IMG/VR virus record: IMGVR_UViG_3300018080_000566
Span: 1 to 24,976 of that record
Length of the DNA: 24,976 nucleotides
Source of the DNA: a virus
Reading direction: 5' to 3' (one strand)
Every line of letters starts with the position of its first letter. The stretch's first letter is position 1. The notes beneath the pieces are model-generated. The model worked only from the letters and a program-made list of their open reading frames with translations. It had not been told where the DNA came from and made no database searches. The position numbers were made by a program, and so were the translations under genes. Shown here in pieces: positions 13,834 through 19,989 of this stretch.

Positions 13834-14259
13834 ATGAGTAGCGTTAACAAGGTGATATTGCTGGGGCGTCTCGGACGCGATCCAGAAGTCCGGCATACGC
13901 AATCAGGGTCAAAGATTGCCAATCTGTCGCTGGCAACATCAGAGCGATGGACGGACAAAAGCAGCGGGGAAAAGAAGGAAAAGACTGAATGGCACCGCGT
14001 TGTTATTTTTGATGATGCGCTTGCCGGGGTTGCTGAAAAGTACCTGCAAAAAGGCTCGCAATGCTACATCGAAGGCCAGTTGCAAACACGCAAATGGACT
14101 GACCAGAGCGGGGCAGACCGGTATAGCACGGAAGTTGTTTTACAGCGCTTCCGTGGCACGCTGACCCTGATAGGAGATGGCGGGGGGTATGTCGCCTCGC
14201 AAGGGCGGGAAGCGGGGCGGCCTGCTCAAGACGATCTGGACTCAGACATACCGTTTTGA
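13834..14259 (+). CDS. ssb: single-stranded DNA-binding protein
   Basis: A 141-aa protein. The OB-fold is complete: [70 protein letters not shown] and [11 protein letters not shown]. After a short linker it ends DDLDSDIPF, the acidic tip that recruits SSB-binding partners. It coats single strands and probably interacts with NinB. ATG at 13834 has GGAGACATAAAA upstream; an in-frame ATG at 13813 lacks a ribosome site. Confidence 0.95.
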   Translation: MSSVNKVILLGRLGRDPEVRHTQSGSKIANLSLATSERWTDKSSGEKKEKTEWHRVVIFDDALAGVAEKYLQKGSQCYIEGQLQTRKWTDQSGADRYSTEVVLQRFRGTLTLIGDGGGYVASQGREAGRPAQDDLDSDIPF

Positions 14260-14281
14260 TGTTAAGTGAAGGAAACAGATC

Positions 14282-14533
14282 ATGACTGAAGCAATCACAA
14301 GCGGCCAGTTGCGCGCTTACGTTGAGCGGATCGAGCGGCTAGAGGAAGAAAAGGAAGGGCTGGCCGCTGACGTTCGCGAGGTTTACGCGGAAGCAAAGGC
14401 CAACGGCTTTGACCCAAAGGTTATGCGCCAGGTCATCAAGCTCCGTAAGATGGAGCCGCAAGATCGGGTGGAACTGGAAAGCCTGCTAGACCTCTACATG
14501 CGCGCGCTAGGCATGGAGCCGGATGATGACTGA
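14282..14533 (+). CDS. gapR: GapR-like protein (DUF2312)
   Basis: An 83-aa protein closely following the alphaproteobacterial nucleoid protein GapR: SGQLRAYVERIERLEEEKEGL (coiled coil, about 7-27), VREVYAEAKANGFDPKVMRQVIKLRK (about 31-56), and a C-terminal LDLYMRALGMEP. GapR encircles overtwisted DNA ahead of forks and polymerases and stimulates topoisomerases. The phage copy may help phage replication or transcription, or interfere with the host protein. ATG at 14282 has AAGGAAAC upstream. It follows ssb by 22 bp and overlaps the GcrA-like gene. Confidence 0.9.
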   Translation: MTEAITSGQLRAYVERIERLEEEKEGLAADVREVYAEAKANGFDPKVMRQVIKLRKMEPQDRVELESLLDLYMRALGMEPDDD

Positions 14534-15029
14534 CGCTCGCCATGCAGAATTTGCTCGGATGTATCGCCGGGGCGTGGCCATGGCGGGGATCGCCAAGGCA
14601 ATGCGGATTAGCAAGAAAACCGCAAGGCGCTGGCGTGATATGCTTGGCCTGCCTGAGCGCCCGCGAACCACGTCACTCGGCGCTTGCCTGGACGATGCCG
14701 CACTGGCTTTTATCCGCCGGCACTACGGAACGCGAGAATGGAGCGCCTTCGCCATCGGCAAACGGCTTGGCGTTAGCAAGAACGTCATCATAGGACGCGC
14801 GCGACGCATGGGGCTGCATAAGAAGAAAGAGCCGCCAACGCATCGATGGGGGATGCCCATTGCCCCGCGTCTGTCGCGCTGTCAGTGGATTGATGGTGAC
14901 GTGACGCCAGCAGGAAACTTCCACTATTGCGGCGAACAAATCATTGCTGGCCATTCGTATTGCACGAAGCACGCTAAGAGGGCGTTTACACCTGCTGCCT
15001 TTGAACGGATTGCGCCTTCCGTGCAATGA
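14526..15029 (+). CDS. GcrA-like regulator with an extra N-terminal helix-turn-helix
   Basis: A 167-aa protein. Residues 1-45 are a resolvase/homeodomain-like HTH (MYRRGVAMAGIAKAMRISKKTARRW), not part of standard GcrA. Residues 55-100 match the GcrA DNA-binding region (WSAFAIGKRLGVSKNVIIGRARRMGL). Residues 117-155 match the GcrA C-terminal motif, with Cys119-x-Trp, GD, FHYCG (Cys135) and YCTKHAKRAF (Cys146, His149), which likely bind metal. GcrA activates sigma70 promoters carrying methylated GANTC in Caulobacter. The long linker of host GcrA is missing. Start ATG 14526 (or 14523) overlaps gapR. Confidence 0.85.
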   Translation: MTDARHAEFARMYRRGVAMAGIAKAMRISKKTARRWRDMLGLPERPRTTSLGACLDDAALAFIRRHYGTREWSAFAIGKRLGVSKNVIIGRARRMGLHKKKEPPTHRWGMPIAPRLSRCQWIDGDVTPAGNFHYCGEQIIAGHSYCTKHAKRAFTPAAFERIAPSVQ

Positions 15030-15068
15030 TGCTACAAGCGGGCAGACTGCATCTGTCTCCGCGAACTT

Positions 15069-15097
15069 GCCCCGCCCTAAACAGGCGGGGCTTTTTT
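15069..15097 (+). terminator. strong rho-independent terminator closing unit C
   Basis: GCCCCGCC (15069-15076), loop CTAAACA, GGCGGGGC (15084-15091), then TTTTTT. The perfect 8-bp GC stem and 6-T tail lie 40 bp after the GcrA-like stop, at the convergence with the methyltransferase gene. Confidence 0.9.
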
Positions 15098-15098
15098 C

Positions 15099-16082
15099 TT
15101 AGGCGGCTAGGCCAAACAGATCGCCTGCCGACGCCTCAGCATCGGCAAGGTTCTTGGATGCTTGCGCGATATATTCCGGCTTCAATTCGAACCCGACATA
15201 GCGCCGCATCATCTTGACCGCCTGATAGCCGGTGCTGCCGATGCCGTTGAACGGATCTAACACCACGTCACCGGGCTTGCTGTAGAGCCGCAGACAGTTC
15301 TCGATCACGTCCAGTTGCAACGGGCATACGTGCTTCTCATCGTTTTCCGCTTTGATGCGGTTGAGCACATTGCCCTGTTGGATATTCATCCATACCGGCG
15401 ACGCCAGTTTCTGCCATTCGTACACGTCAAATTCCGCGTGCTTGACAAGCTCGGCTAGCATCTTGTCATCCGGCACGTTGGATGCGAGCCCCGCGCGGTG
15501 CATTTCATCGAGCCATTTCTTGGCGATCTTGACGGCTTCCGCATCCCCTGGCGCGGCATGTTCAATCCGGTCGGGATTGTCACCGGGCGCGCGGAAAAAC
15601 AGCATGTAATCCGGCATTCCAACTCGGTTCATGGCGCTATCTTTGCGGATTTGTTTGTAGAGCAATCCCAGCGCCTTTGTGCGTTGCATCTCAACCACGG
15701 GGTCTTTCCATATCGTCGTGCGGCCATGGTAGATCATGCCCGCCGCCGTGTGCGCCTTGATCAGATCGCCACTGAAATCTTGCAGGCCGATATAGCCATG
15801 CTTGCCCTTGCGCGTTGGCAGATCGGTGCAATGCACGCAAGCAATGCGGCCCGGCTTCATTACCCGCGCCAGCGCCTCGGCAAAAAATCGATATTGCCCG
15901 ATAAATTCTTCCTCGCTGCCAGCATTGCCCAGGTCGCGCTCGCTGTCGGAATAAACAAACAAGTCGCCAAACGGCGGCGAAAACACGCTGCAATCGACCG
16001 AATGCGCTGGCATGGCGTGCATGCCCTCGATGCAATCTGCGTGATAAAGAGCCCATCCGGCCCCGTGATAATCGGCATTCAT
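15099..16082 (-). CDS. DNA methyltransferase, beta class, SPPF motif (predicted N4-cytosine)
   Basis: A 327-aa S-adenosylmethionine-dependent DNA methylase. Catalytic motif IV is SPPF (35-38, in VDCSVFSPPFGDLF) and comes before the SAM-binding motif I DPFNGIGSTG (276-285) and GFELKPEYI; this order defines the beta group. SPPF/SPPY favours cytosine-N4 methylation, whereas CcrM-type adenine methylases carry DPPY. The long middle part (about 90-265) would recognise the target. No cognate restriction gene is nearby, so it is an orphan methylase. ATG at 16082 overlaps the helicase stop (TAATG), with AGAGG upstream. Confidence 0.9.
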   Translation of the reverse strand: MNADYHGAGWALYHADCIEGMHAMPAHSVDCSVFSPPFGDLFVYSDSERDLGNAGSEEEFIGQYRFFAEALARVMKPGRIACVHCTDLPTRKGKHGYIGLQDFSGDLIKAHTAAGMIYHGRTTIWKDPVVEMQRTKALGLLYKQIRKDSAMNRVGMPDYMLFFRAPGDNPDRIEHAAPGDAEAVKIAKKWLDEMHRAGLASNVPDDKMLAELVKHAEFDVYEWQKLASPVWMNIQQGNVLNRIKAENDEKHVCPLQLDVIENCLRLYSKPGDVVLDPFNGIGSTGYQAVKMMRRYVGFELKPEYIAQASKNLADAEASAGDLFGLAA

Positions 16083-17467
16083 TACTGCATCCTCTCGGTT
16101 TTTACCCATTCCGGGAATTGTAGGTTAAGGGGGCGATCATAGGTCCGCCGCACATCGGCGCTCAACTGGACCTCTCGCATAGCTTCCGCCATTCTGCGTT
16201 TCATTTCATCATGTTTTTCACTCTTGGTCGCAATTACCTCCCATATGACGCGCTCCGTATCCGCCAAAACGATATCATTTCGCACCATTTCATTCTGTCC
16301 GAACCGATGCGAGCGCCGCACGGCCTGATAGTGCTGCTCATAGCTAAAGCTGATGCTGGCGAACACGGCATGGGAGCAATGCTGCCAGTTGACGCCAAAG
16401 CCTGCCAGCTTGGGCTTCGTTACCATGGCCCGGTATTTGCCATCGGCGAACCCTAACAACCGCGCCTCTTTTTCATCCGGCGATAGCGAGCCATGCACCT
16501 CGATGGCGTCCGGCACTAGCTTGGTAAGAAGCGCGCTTTCCTCATTGGTTTCACACCATACCGTCACCGGTTTGTCATGGGTCGCCAATTCCGCGGCCAT
16601 TTCGCACCGATGGCGCATTGTCAGGCGCTTTTCCTTGTGAAAGCTGGTTGCTGACATTTCAGGAATGCGGAACAGCAATCCGCCCGTATCCTCGCCGCGG
16701 TCGGCTGCCACTTCATGGATGCGGCGGTAAATCTCCGGCAGGAGATAGCCGGTATCGTCGCCGCCCAGGTCGCTTGGCAGCGTGGCACAACGCGACCATG
16801 ACGCTACCCATCGCCAAAAATCCTTAACGGCATGGCCTTTTAGCCGCCATTCCTGGCTTGCCGTTGAAGTGTCATTGATGAACCACTTCGAGAGCATTTC
16901 TTGCTGCCGCATGACGCCCATAAACTCGGCGTGGTTGCCTAGTTCGGTATGGTCGTTTGGCGATGGCGTTGCGGTTGCCGCAAGCTTATATTCGTGATCG
17001 GCAAATGCCGCTTGGATGCGCGCGCGCGTTTGCCCGGCATAGCTTTTCAGAATGCTGCTTTCATCCAGGATGATTGCCCCAAACGCTTCTGGGTTCAGCT
17101 TCGGCAGGCGTTCGTAATTCGCCACCATGACGCCCGCGCCGACTTCGGACTGTTCACGAATTTGCCGCGCGTTGATATCGAATTTCTGGCCTTCCCTGAC
17201 CATCTGCCCGGCAACTGCGAGAGGCGTCAGGATCAGCGAAGGCTTGCGGGTTTCCTCTGCGCATTGCCGCGCAAATTCCAGTTCGATAAACGACTTGCCC
17301 AGCCCCGTATCAAGAAACGCGGCGGATTTCCCCTGCTCCAAGGCGAACCGGATAACCGCCTCTTGATGCGCTTTGGCTTTGGGGTTTATGTCGCCTGCCG
17401 CAAAGCCATGGCCTTGCGTAACGGGCTGGCGTGACGCGATAAATTCGCGATATTCTGCCAAGCTCAT
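16082..17467 (-). CDS. SF2 (Snf2-like) DEAD/DEAH-box helicase
   Basis: A 461-aa ATPase. Visible motifs: I DTGLGKS (53-59), Ia ILTPLAV, II LDESS (134-138, DESS in place of DEAH/DExH), III TATPSP (165-170), then in the second RecA lobe VTVWCETNEES, AGFGVNWQ (V) and QAVRRSHRFGQ (VI, 381-391), which is Snf2-like. It probably translocates on double-stranded DNA. ATG at 17467 has GGAGG six bases upstream and overlaps the DUF7220-like gene. Direct overlap with the methylase suggests they work together; whether in replication, recombination or anti-restriction is unknown. Confidence 0.9.
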   Translation of the reverse strand: MSLAEYREFIASRQPVTQGHGFAAGDINPKAKAHQEAVIRFALEQGKSAAFLDTGLGKSFIELEFARQCAEETRKPSLILTPLAVAGQMVREGQKFDINARQIREQSEVGAGVMVANYERLPKLNPEAFGAIILDESSILKSYAGQTRARIQAAFADHEYKLAATATPSPNDHTELGNHAEFMGVMRQQEMLSKWFINDTSTASQEWRLKGHAVKDFWRWVASWSRCATLPSDLGGDDTGYLLPEIYRRIHEVAADRGEDTGGLLFRIPEMSATSFHKEKRLTMRHRCEMAAELATHDKPVTVWCETNEESALLTKLVPDAIEVHGSLSPDEKEARLLGFADGKYRAMVTKPKLAGFGVNWQHCSHAVFASISFSYEQHYQAVRRSHRFGQNEMVRNDIVLADTERVIWEVIATKSEKHDEMKRRMAEAMREVQLSADVRRTYDRPLNLQFPEWVKTERMQ

Positions 17468-17667
17468 TGCATCCTCCGAAATATGCGCCGCAACACGTAT
17501 GCGCGGGCAGTTGATAGTACAAAAAACAGCCCGGCAACCATTGAGGATTGCTCAACAGTTGCCTGCCAGCCGAACAGCGGCCAAGCGACCTGCACCGTTG
17601 CCGCTGATATAATCAGCCCAGCGATGGCATTCGCCGCGGCCTCTACGGCGTCAATGCGGCGGGTCAT
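17464..17667 (-). CDS. DUF7220-like small membrane protein
   Basis: A 67-aa protein with two hydrophobic helices (about residues 12-30 and 38-56), an intervening WPLFGWQATVEQSSMVAG and a C-terminal TARAYVLRRIFRR. This matches the small phage membrane family I know as DUF7220 (PLFG... then ..(S/A)R(S/A)Y.LRR.F). The function of the family is not established. ATG overlaps at both ends (17664-17667 and 17464-17467) show tight coupling with neighbours. Confidence 0.75.
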   Translation of the reverse strand: MTRRIDAVEAAANAIAGLIISAATVQVAWPLFGWQATVEQSSMVAGLFFVLSTARAYVLRRIFRRMQ

Positions 17668-17846
17668 GGCTGCAGCAGGCTTACAAAGTTATTACGAGCG
17701 GCTTCCGCCCATTCTGCGGCGCGCTTTTGATAAATAATGCTTTCCTCCAAACGCCAGCGGTCCCGCTTTAAGCGCGACACATCGGCGGCAAACTCCGCTT
17801 CCGTTTGCATAGCAATGATCTGTTTTTCTGCGCCTGTCTTTTTCAT
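17664..17846 (-). CDS. unknown 60-aa helical protein
   Basis: ATG at 17846 has GAGGA four bases upstream; the frame is open further, but that part overlaps the repressor-like gene. The product is one long charged helix (EAEFAADVSRLKRDRWRLEESIIYQKRAAEW), probably a coiled coil, ending RNNFVSLLQP. No known family. It is coupled to the downstream membrane protein by ATGA. Confidence 0.7.
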   Translation of the reverse strand: MKKTGAEKQIIAMQTEAEFAADVSRLKRDRWRLEESIIYQKRAAEWAEAARNNFVSLLQP

Positions 17847-17853
17847 GACTTCC

Positions 17854-18060
17854 TCACTTGTATGCAAAGATTTCGTCGGGCGCTTCCGCCATTGGGTCGC
17901 GTCCTTTTTCCGCCAGCAAGCGGCGGACTTGCATCGCCCATTTGGCAGGCATCTTCGCCCGATGGCGGTAGTTTCGAACGGTTTTGATATTGCTTCCGAC
18001 CGCATCCGCGAGCCGGTCACAATCAATCAGCGCAAGGGCTGTTTTCGGTGTTGCTTCCAT
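17854..18060 (-). CDS. Cro/CI-like helix-turn-helix regulator
   Basis: A 68-aa DNA-binding protein: LIDCDRLADAVGSNIKTVRNYRHRAKMPAKWAMQVRRLLAEKG (about 11-53) contains a helix-turn-helix. It is encoded leftward, divergent from the XRE-type protein at 18175, the normal lambda-style switch layout. ATG at 18060 lies only 8 bases after a TATAAA -10 and has no Shine-Dalgarno, so its mRNA is probably leaderless. It is a paralogue of the protein at 11093-11308. Which of this protein and the 18175 protein is the repressor cannot be told from sequence. Confidence 0.82.
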   Translation of the reverse strand: MEATPKTALALIDCDRLADAVGSNIKTVRNYRHRAKMPAKWAMQVRRLLAEKGRDPMAEAPDEIFAYK

Positions 18061-18068
18061 GCCGCATA

Positions 18069-18096
18069 TTTATACGCACAAAAAATTTTATAGCAA
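18069..18096 (-). promoter_or_regulatory. leftward promoter of unit D, predicted leaderless transcript
   Basis: On the minus strand: TTGCTA (18091-18096), 16 nt, TATAAA (18069-18074). The start codon at 18060 is 8 nt past the -10, so transcription should begin at or within a base or two of the ATG. A half-operator CACAAAAAA (18077-18085) lies inside the spacer. Confidence 0.62.
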
Positions 18097-18113
18097 GCGC
18101 TTTTTTTGTGTTG
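18077..18113. promoter_or_regulatory. switch-region operator (second site of the shared 13-mer)
   Basis: TTTTTTTGTGTTG at 18101-18113 is identical to the arm at 7995-8007. An imperfect opposing arm CACAAAAAA is at 18077-18085, with 15 bp between A-run and T-run (14 bp at the other site). One arm lies in the leftward promoter spacer, the other touches the candidate rightward -35. Confidence 0.65.
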
Positions 18114-18139
18114 CGCCTCACGCCGGATTGTGCGACAAG
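18111..18139 (+). promoter_or_regulatory. candidate rightward promoter of unit E
   Basis: TTGCGC (18111-18116), 17 nt, GACAAG (18134-18139). The -35 has the same relation to the operator arm as in the 8005-8033 promoter, but the -10 is poor. It is supported mainly by position and by the need for a rightward promoter here. Confidence 0.4.
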
Positions 18140-18174
18140 GGGGCGTCGATAAACGAAAGAACGGAGACAGACAG

Positions 18175-18387
18175 ATGACGCCGCAAGAGTTCCGCCGCAT
18201 TCGTGAAATGTACGGTCCCGATCAAAAGGGCTTGGCTATTTTGCTCGGCTTTGCCGACGCAAATCAAATCCACCGCATGGAAACCGGCAAGCGAGGCATC
18301 ACTCCGCAAACTGCCATCCTGATGCGGCTCATAGAGCGCGATCCCGTTGCCGTGGCAATCGCAAGCCATAAGGAGCAAAACCAATGA
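18175..18387 (+). CDS. XRE-family helix-turn-helix regulator (70 aa)
   Basis: Residues 2-53 form an XRE/Cro HTH: TPQEFRRIREMYGPDQKGLA, then the recognition segment ANQIHRMETGKRGITPQTA. ATG at 18175 follows GGAGACAGACAG, nearly the same leader as at 8084 and 11415. It is the first gene of the rightward early unit and divergent from the HTH gene at 18060; the pair likely forms the lysis-lysogeny switch. No protease/LexA-type C-terminal domain is present, so SOS induction would need another factor. Confidence 0.85.
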   Translation: MTPQEFRRIREMYGPDQKGLAILLGFADANQIHRMETGKRGITPQTAILMRLIERDPVAVAIASHKEQNQ

Positions 18388-18644
18388 ACGAACACGCCAC
18401 CCGCGCTATTGAGCGCGCCCGGCTTGCGGAAAATGCAACTGAAGCCGACGCATGGGCATATGCCTTCGACGCAGTCGAGGCGCTAAGCAAAAGCATCCGC
18501 GCAGGCGAGCGCGGCACAGATCAACAGCAGGCGATTGCCAAGATCAAGGACGCCTTTGCTGCCCAGTTCCGCCGCAACCTGAAACACCCAATCGACGCCG
18601 CCGCCGTTCCCGGCGCGCAGTGGGGAGGGAAAAGTGATGTTTAG
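18384..18644 (+). CDS. unknown 86-aa protein
   Basis: ATG at 18384 overlaps the XRE stop (ATGA). A soluble helical protein (MNEHATRAIERARLAENATE, then QQAIAKIKDAFAAQFRRNL). No recognised domain. It is coupled to both neighbours, consistent with a small early phage gene. Confidence 0.75.
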   Translation: MNEHATRAIERARLAENATEADAWAYAFDAVEALSKSIRAGERGTDQQQAIAKIKDAFAAQFRRNLKHPIDAAAVPGAQWGGKSDV

Positions 18645-18810
18645 CGATATGTTTGACCGCATCATGACGCTTGCCGAAAGCACAAAGCGCAGCGACCGGA
18701 TGATAGCAGGCGCATGGCTTATTGCCATTGCTCCGGCTCTGGCGGTTTTCGCGCCGCTGTTTTGCCTCGCGTATGGCTTTATCCTGATATTTGGAAGGAA
18801 GCCGCTATGA
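18637..18810 (+). CDS. small membrane protein (57 aa)
   Basis: ATG at 18637 follows GGGGAGGG and overlaps the previous gene by 8 bp. The product starts MFSDMFDRIMTLAESTKRSD, followed by a hydrophobic stretch (about residues 23-53: GAWLIAIAPALAVFAPLFCL and onward), long enough for one or two membrane helices, then GRKPL. Role unknown. Confidence 0.72.
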   Translation: MFSDMFDRIMTLAESTKRSDRMIAGAWLIAIAPALAVFAPLFCLAYGFILIFGRKPL

Positions 18811-18947
18811 ACGACGACGACGAAATCGCCCTGCTTTGGGCACGCACGATCCTTGCCGCCGCCGTGTTTGTAATCGTGCTGGTGGCAATAGGCATGGTCG
18901 CAACTGCCGCAATCGATACGGCCATTTACATGCTGGGAGTGGAGTGA
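18807..18947 (+). CDS. small single-pass membrane protein (46 aa)
   Basis: ATG at 18807 overlaps the previous stop (ATGA) and has GGAAGGAAG upstream. Acidic N-terminus MNDDDE, then a hydrophobic segment at about 12-42 (TILAAAVFVIVLVAIGMVAT). Two tiny membrane proteins in a row in an early operon suggest a function at the host membrane, such as superinfection exclusion; this is inference only. Confidence 0.72.
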   Translation: MNDDDEIALLWARTILAAAVFVIVLVAIGMVATAAIDTAIYMLGVE

Positions 18948-19531
18948 TGCAGGAATGGGATTTTGCATGGGAGGTTGCCGCCCACGTTGTAGGCTTGGAG
19001 CCCGCCGATTTGATCGAAAAGAGCAACCCTGGCGGCGCGGTGCAATCGGCAAAGCGCGGCGTGTTCCGGTTCATGCAACGCATGGGCATGCCGGTTGCGG
19101 AAATTGCCAAATGGGCAGGCCGGGACCGTAGTACAGTCTTTCATATGCTCCGCCGGGTTGATAGCCAAGGGCTTTGCCCGCAAGGGCGCGAGGTTGTGCT
19201 GGCGCTGTCCAGCGAATACCGCCGCCGCAAGCTGGGCACGGAGGAAGATCGCAAACAAGCCAAGCGCATTGCCACGGCTTTGCGCGTGCAGAAAATCCGC
19301 GCAGAGGCAAAAGCCGCCGAAAAGCGGGAAGCGGAGGCCGCGCGGCTGGCGGAAAAGACCGGCACCAAGCCCGGCTCATCGCAGGACTTTAAGGCGCATT
19401 TGCCGCTCGTAGTCCCGGACAATATGGCCTCTGTCTTTTGGGCTGGGGGTTGCACGATCAGGCGGCACCCGGAAACTGGCGAGATCATGTGGAGCCAGAA
19501 TAACAAGCACCTTGCACGATATATGAGGTGA
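18947..19531 (+). CDS. DnaA domain IV-like DNA-binding protein
   Basis: A 194-aa protein. Residues 35-71 (AKRGVFRFMQRMGMPVAEIA then KWAGRDRSTVFHMLRRVD) closely follow the DnaA-box-binding domain, including the GRD(H/R)STV(L/F)H signature. The AAA+ part of DnaA is absent. A basic/acidic coiled-coil segment (about 90-140) links to a C-terminal piece (LPLVVPDNMASVFWAGGCTI, then RRHPETGEI). It could bind DnaA boxes in host or phage DNA as a regulator or competitor. ATG at 18947 overlaps the previous stop (TGATG). Confidence 0.8.
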   Translation: MQEWDFAWEVAAHVVGLEPADLIEKSNPGGAVQSAKRGVFRFMQRMGMPVAEIAKWAGRDRSTVFHMLRRVDSQGLCPQGREVVLALSSEYRRRKLGTEEDRKQAKRIATALRVQKIRAEAKAAEKREAEAARLAEKTGTKPGSSQDFKAHLPLVVPDNMASVFWAGGCTIRRHPETGEIMWSQNNKHLARYMR

Positions 19532-19535
19532 GGTC

Positions 19536-19712
19536 ATGGATATCCGCGACTATCAAACGCTAAAGCGCCGGATTATCGAAATGCAGGAAGAATTGGTGTT
19601 CTGGGCATATGAGCAAACCGGCGGCAACAAAGATCAGGCTGCGCGTATGATCGGGATGCACCGCAGGCAGTTTCAACGCATTTTCAAACGCCACAAGGAG
19701 GCGCAACGATGA
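19536..19712 (+). CDS. Fis-type helix-turn-helix protein (58 aa)
   Basis: ATG at 19536 follows GAGGTGAGGTC. Residues 24-53 (AYEQTGGNKDQAARMIGMHR and RQFQRIFKRH) match the Fis/NtrC C-terminal HTH (GNxxxAAxxLGxxRxxxxRxLK). It is probably a small dimeric DNA-binding protein: a nucleoid or transcription factor of the early unit. Confidence 0.75.
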   Translation: MDIRDYQTLKRRIIEMQEELVFWAYEQTGGNKDQAARMIGMHRRQFQRIFKRHKEAQR

Positions 19713-19879
19713 CAGATGAACAAAAGACCGAACTTGAGCGCGACCGTGATAAGGCGCTGATCCGCGAATTGCTGGACGCCGCTTATCGGGCGCGAAAGCA
19801 AGGCCGGGAGGAAGATTGCGATCTGATCCAGCGGGCAATTGCCCGGATCGAAGGCCGGGAATGGGATGGGCTGGCATGA
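19709..19879 (+). CDS. unknown 56-aa charged helical protein
   Basis: ATG at 19709 overlaps the Fis-like stop (ATGA) with AAGGAGG upstream. Product: MTDEQKTELERDRDKALIRE, AAYRARKQGREEDCDLIQRA, ending IEGREWDGLA. Probably a helical bundle or coiled coil. No family recognised. Confidence 0.7.
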   Translation: MTDEQKTELERDRDKALIRELLDAAYRARKQGREEDCDLIQRAIARIEGREWDGLA

Positions 19880-19989
19880 TGGCGCTTGTCATCATCGGCA
19901 TTGCCGCCGCGCTGATTTTCGGCGTATGGTTCATTAACCATTGCCGAAAGTGCCAAGAACCGAACTTGCACAATTGGAGGGGAGAATGA
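19876..19989 (+). CDS. tiny membrane protein (37 aa)
   Basis: ATG at 19876 (or 19879) overlaps the previous stop. Residues 2-20 are hydrophobic (MALVIIGIAAALIFGVWFI), followed by HCRKCQEPNLHNW with a CxxC. The next gene starts within its stop (ATGA). Either a single-pass membrane peptide or a signal-peptide-like element; role unknown. Confidence 0.62.
   Translation: MMALVIIGIAAALIFGVWFINHCRKCQEPNLHNWRGE

Noticed and set aside
15099-16082. Methylase as a phage CcrM (GANTC adenine methylase) working with the GcrA-like protein
   Set aside because: Its motif IV is SPPF, which fits N4-cytosine methylases; CcrM-type enzymes have DPPY. Also, no GANTC is present in the four divergent regulatory regions when read by eye.
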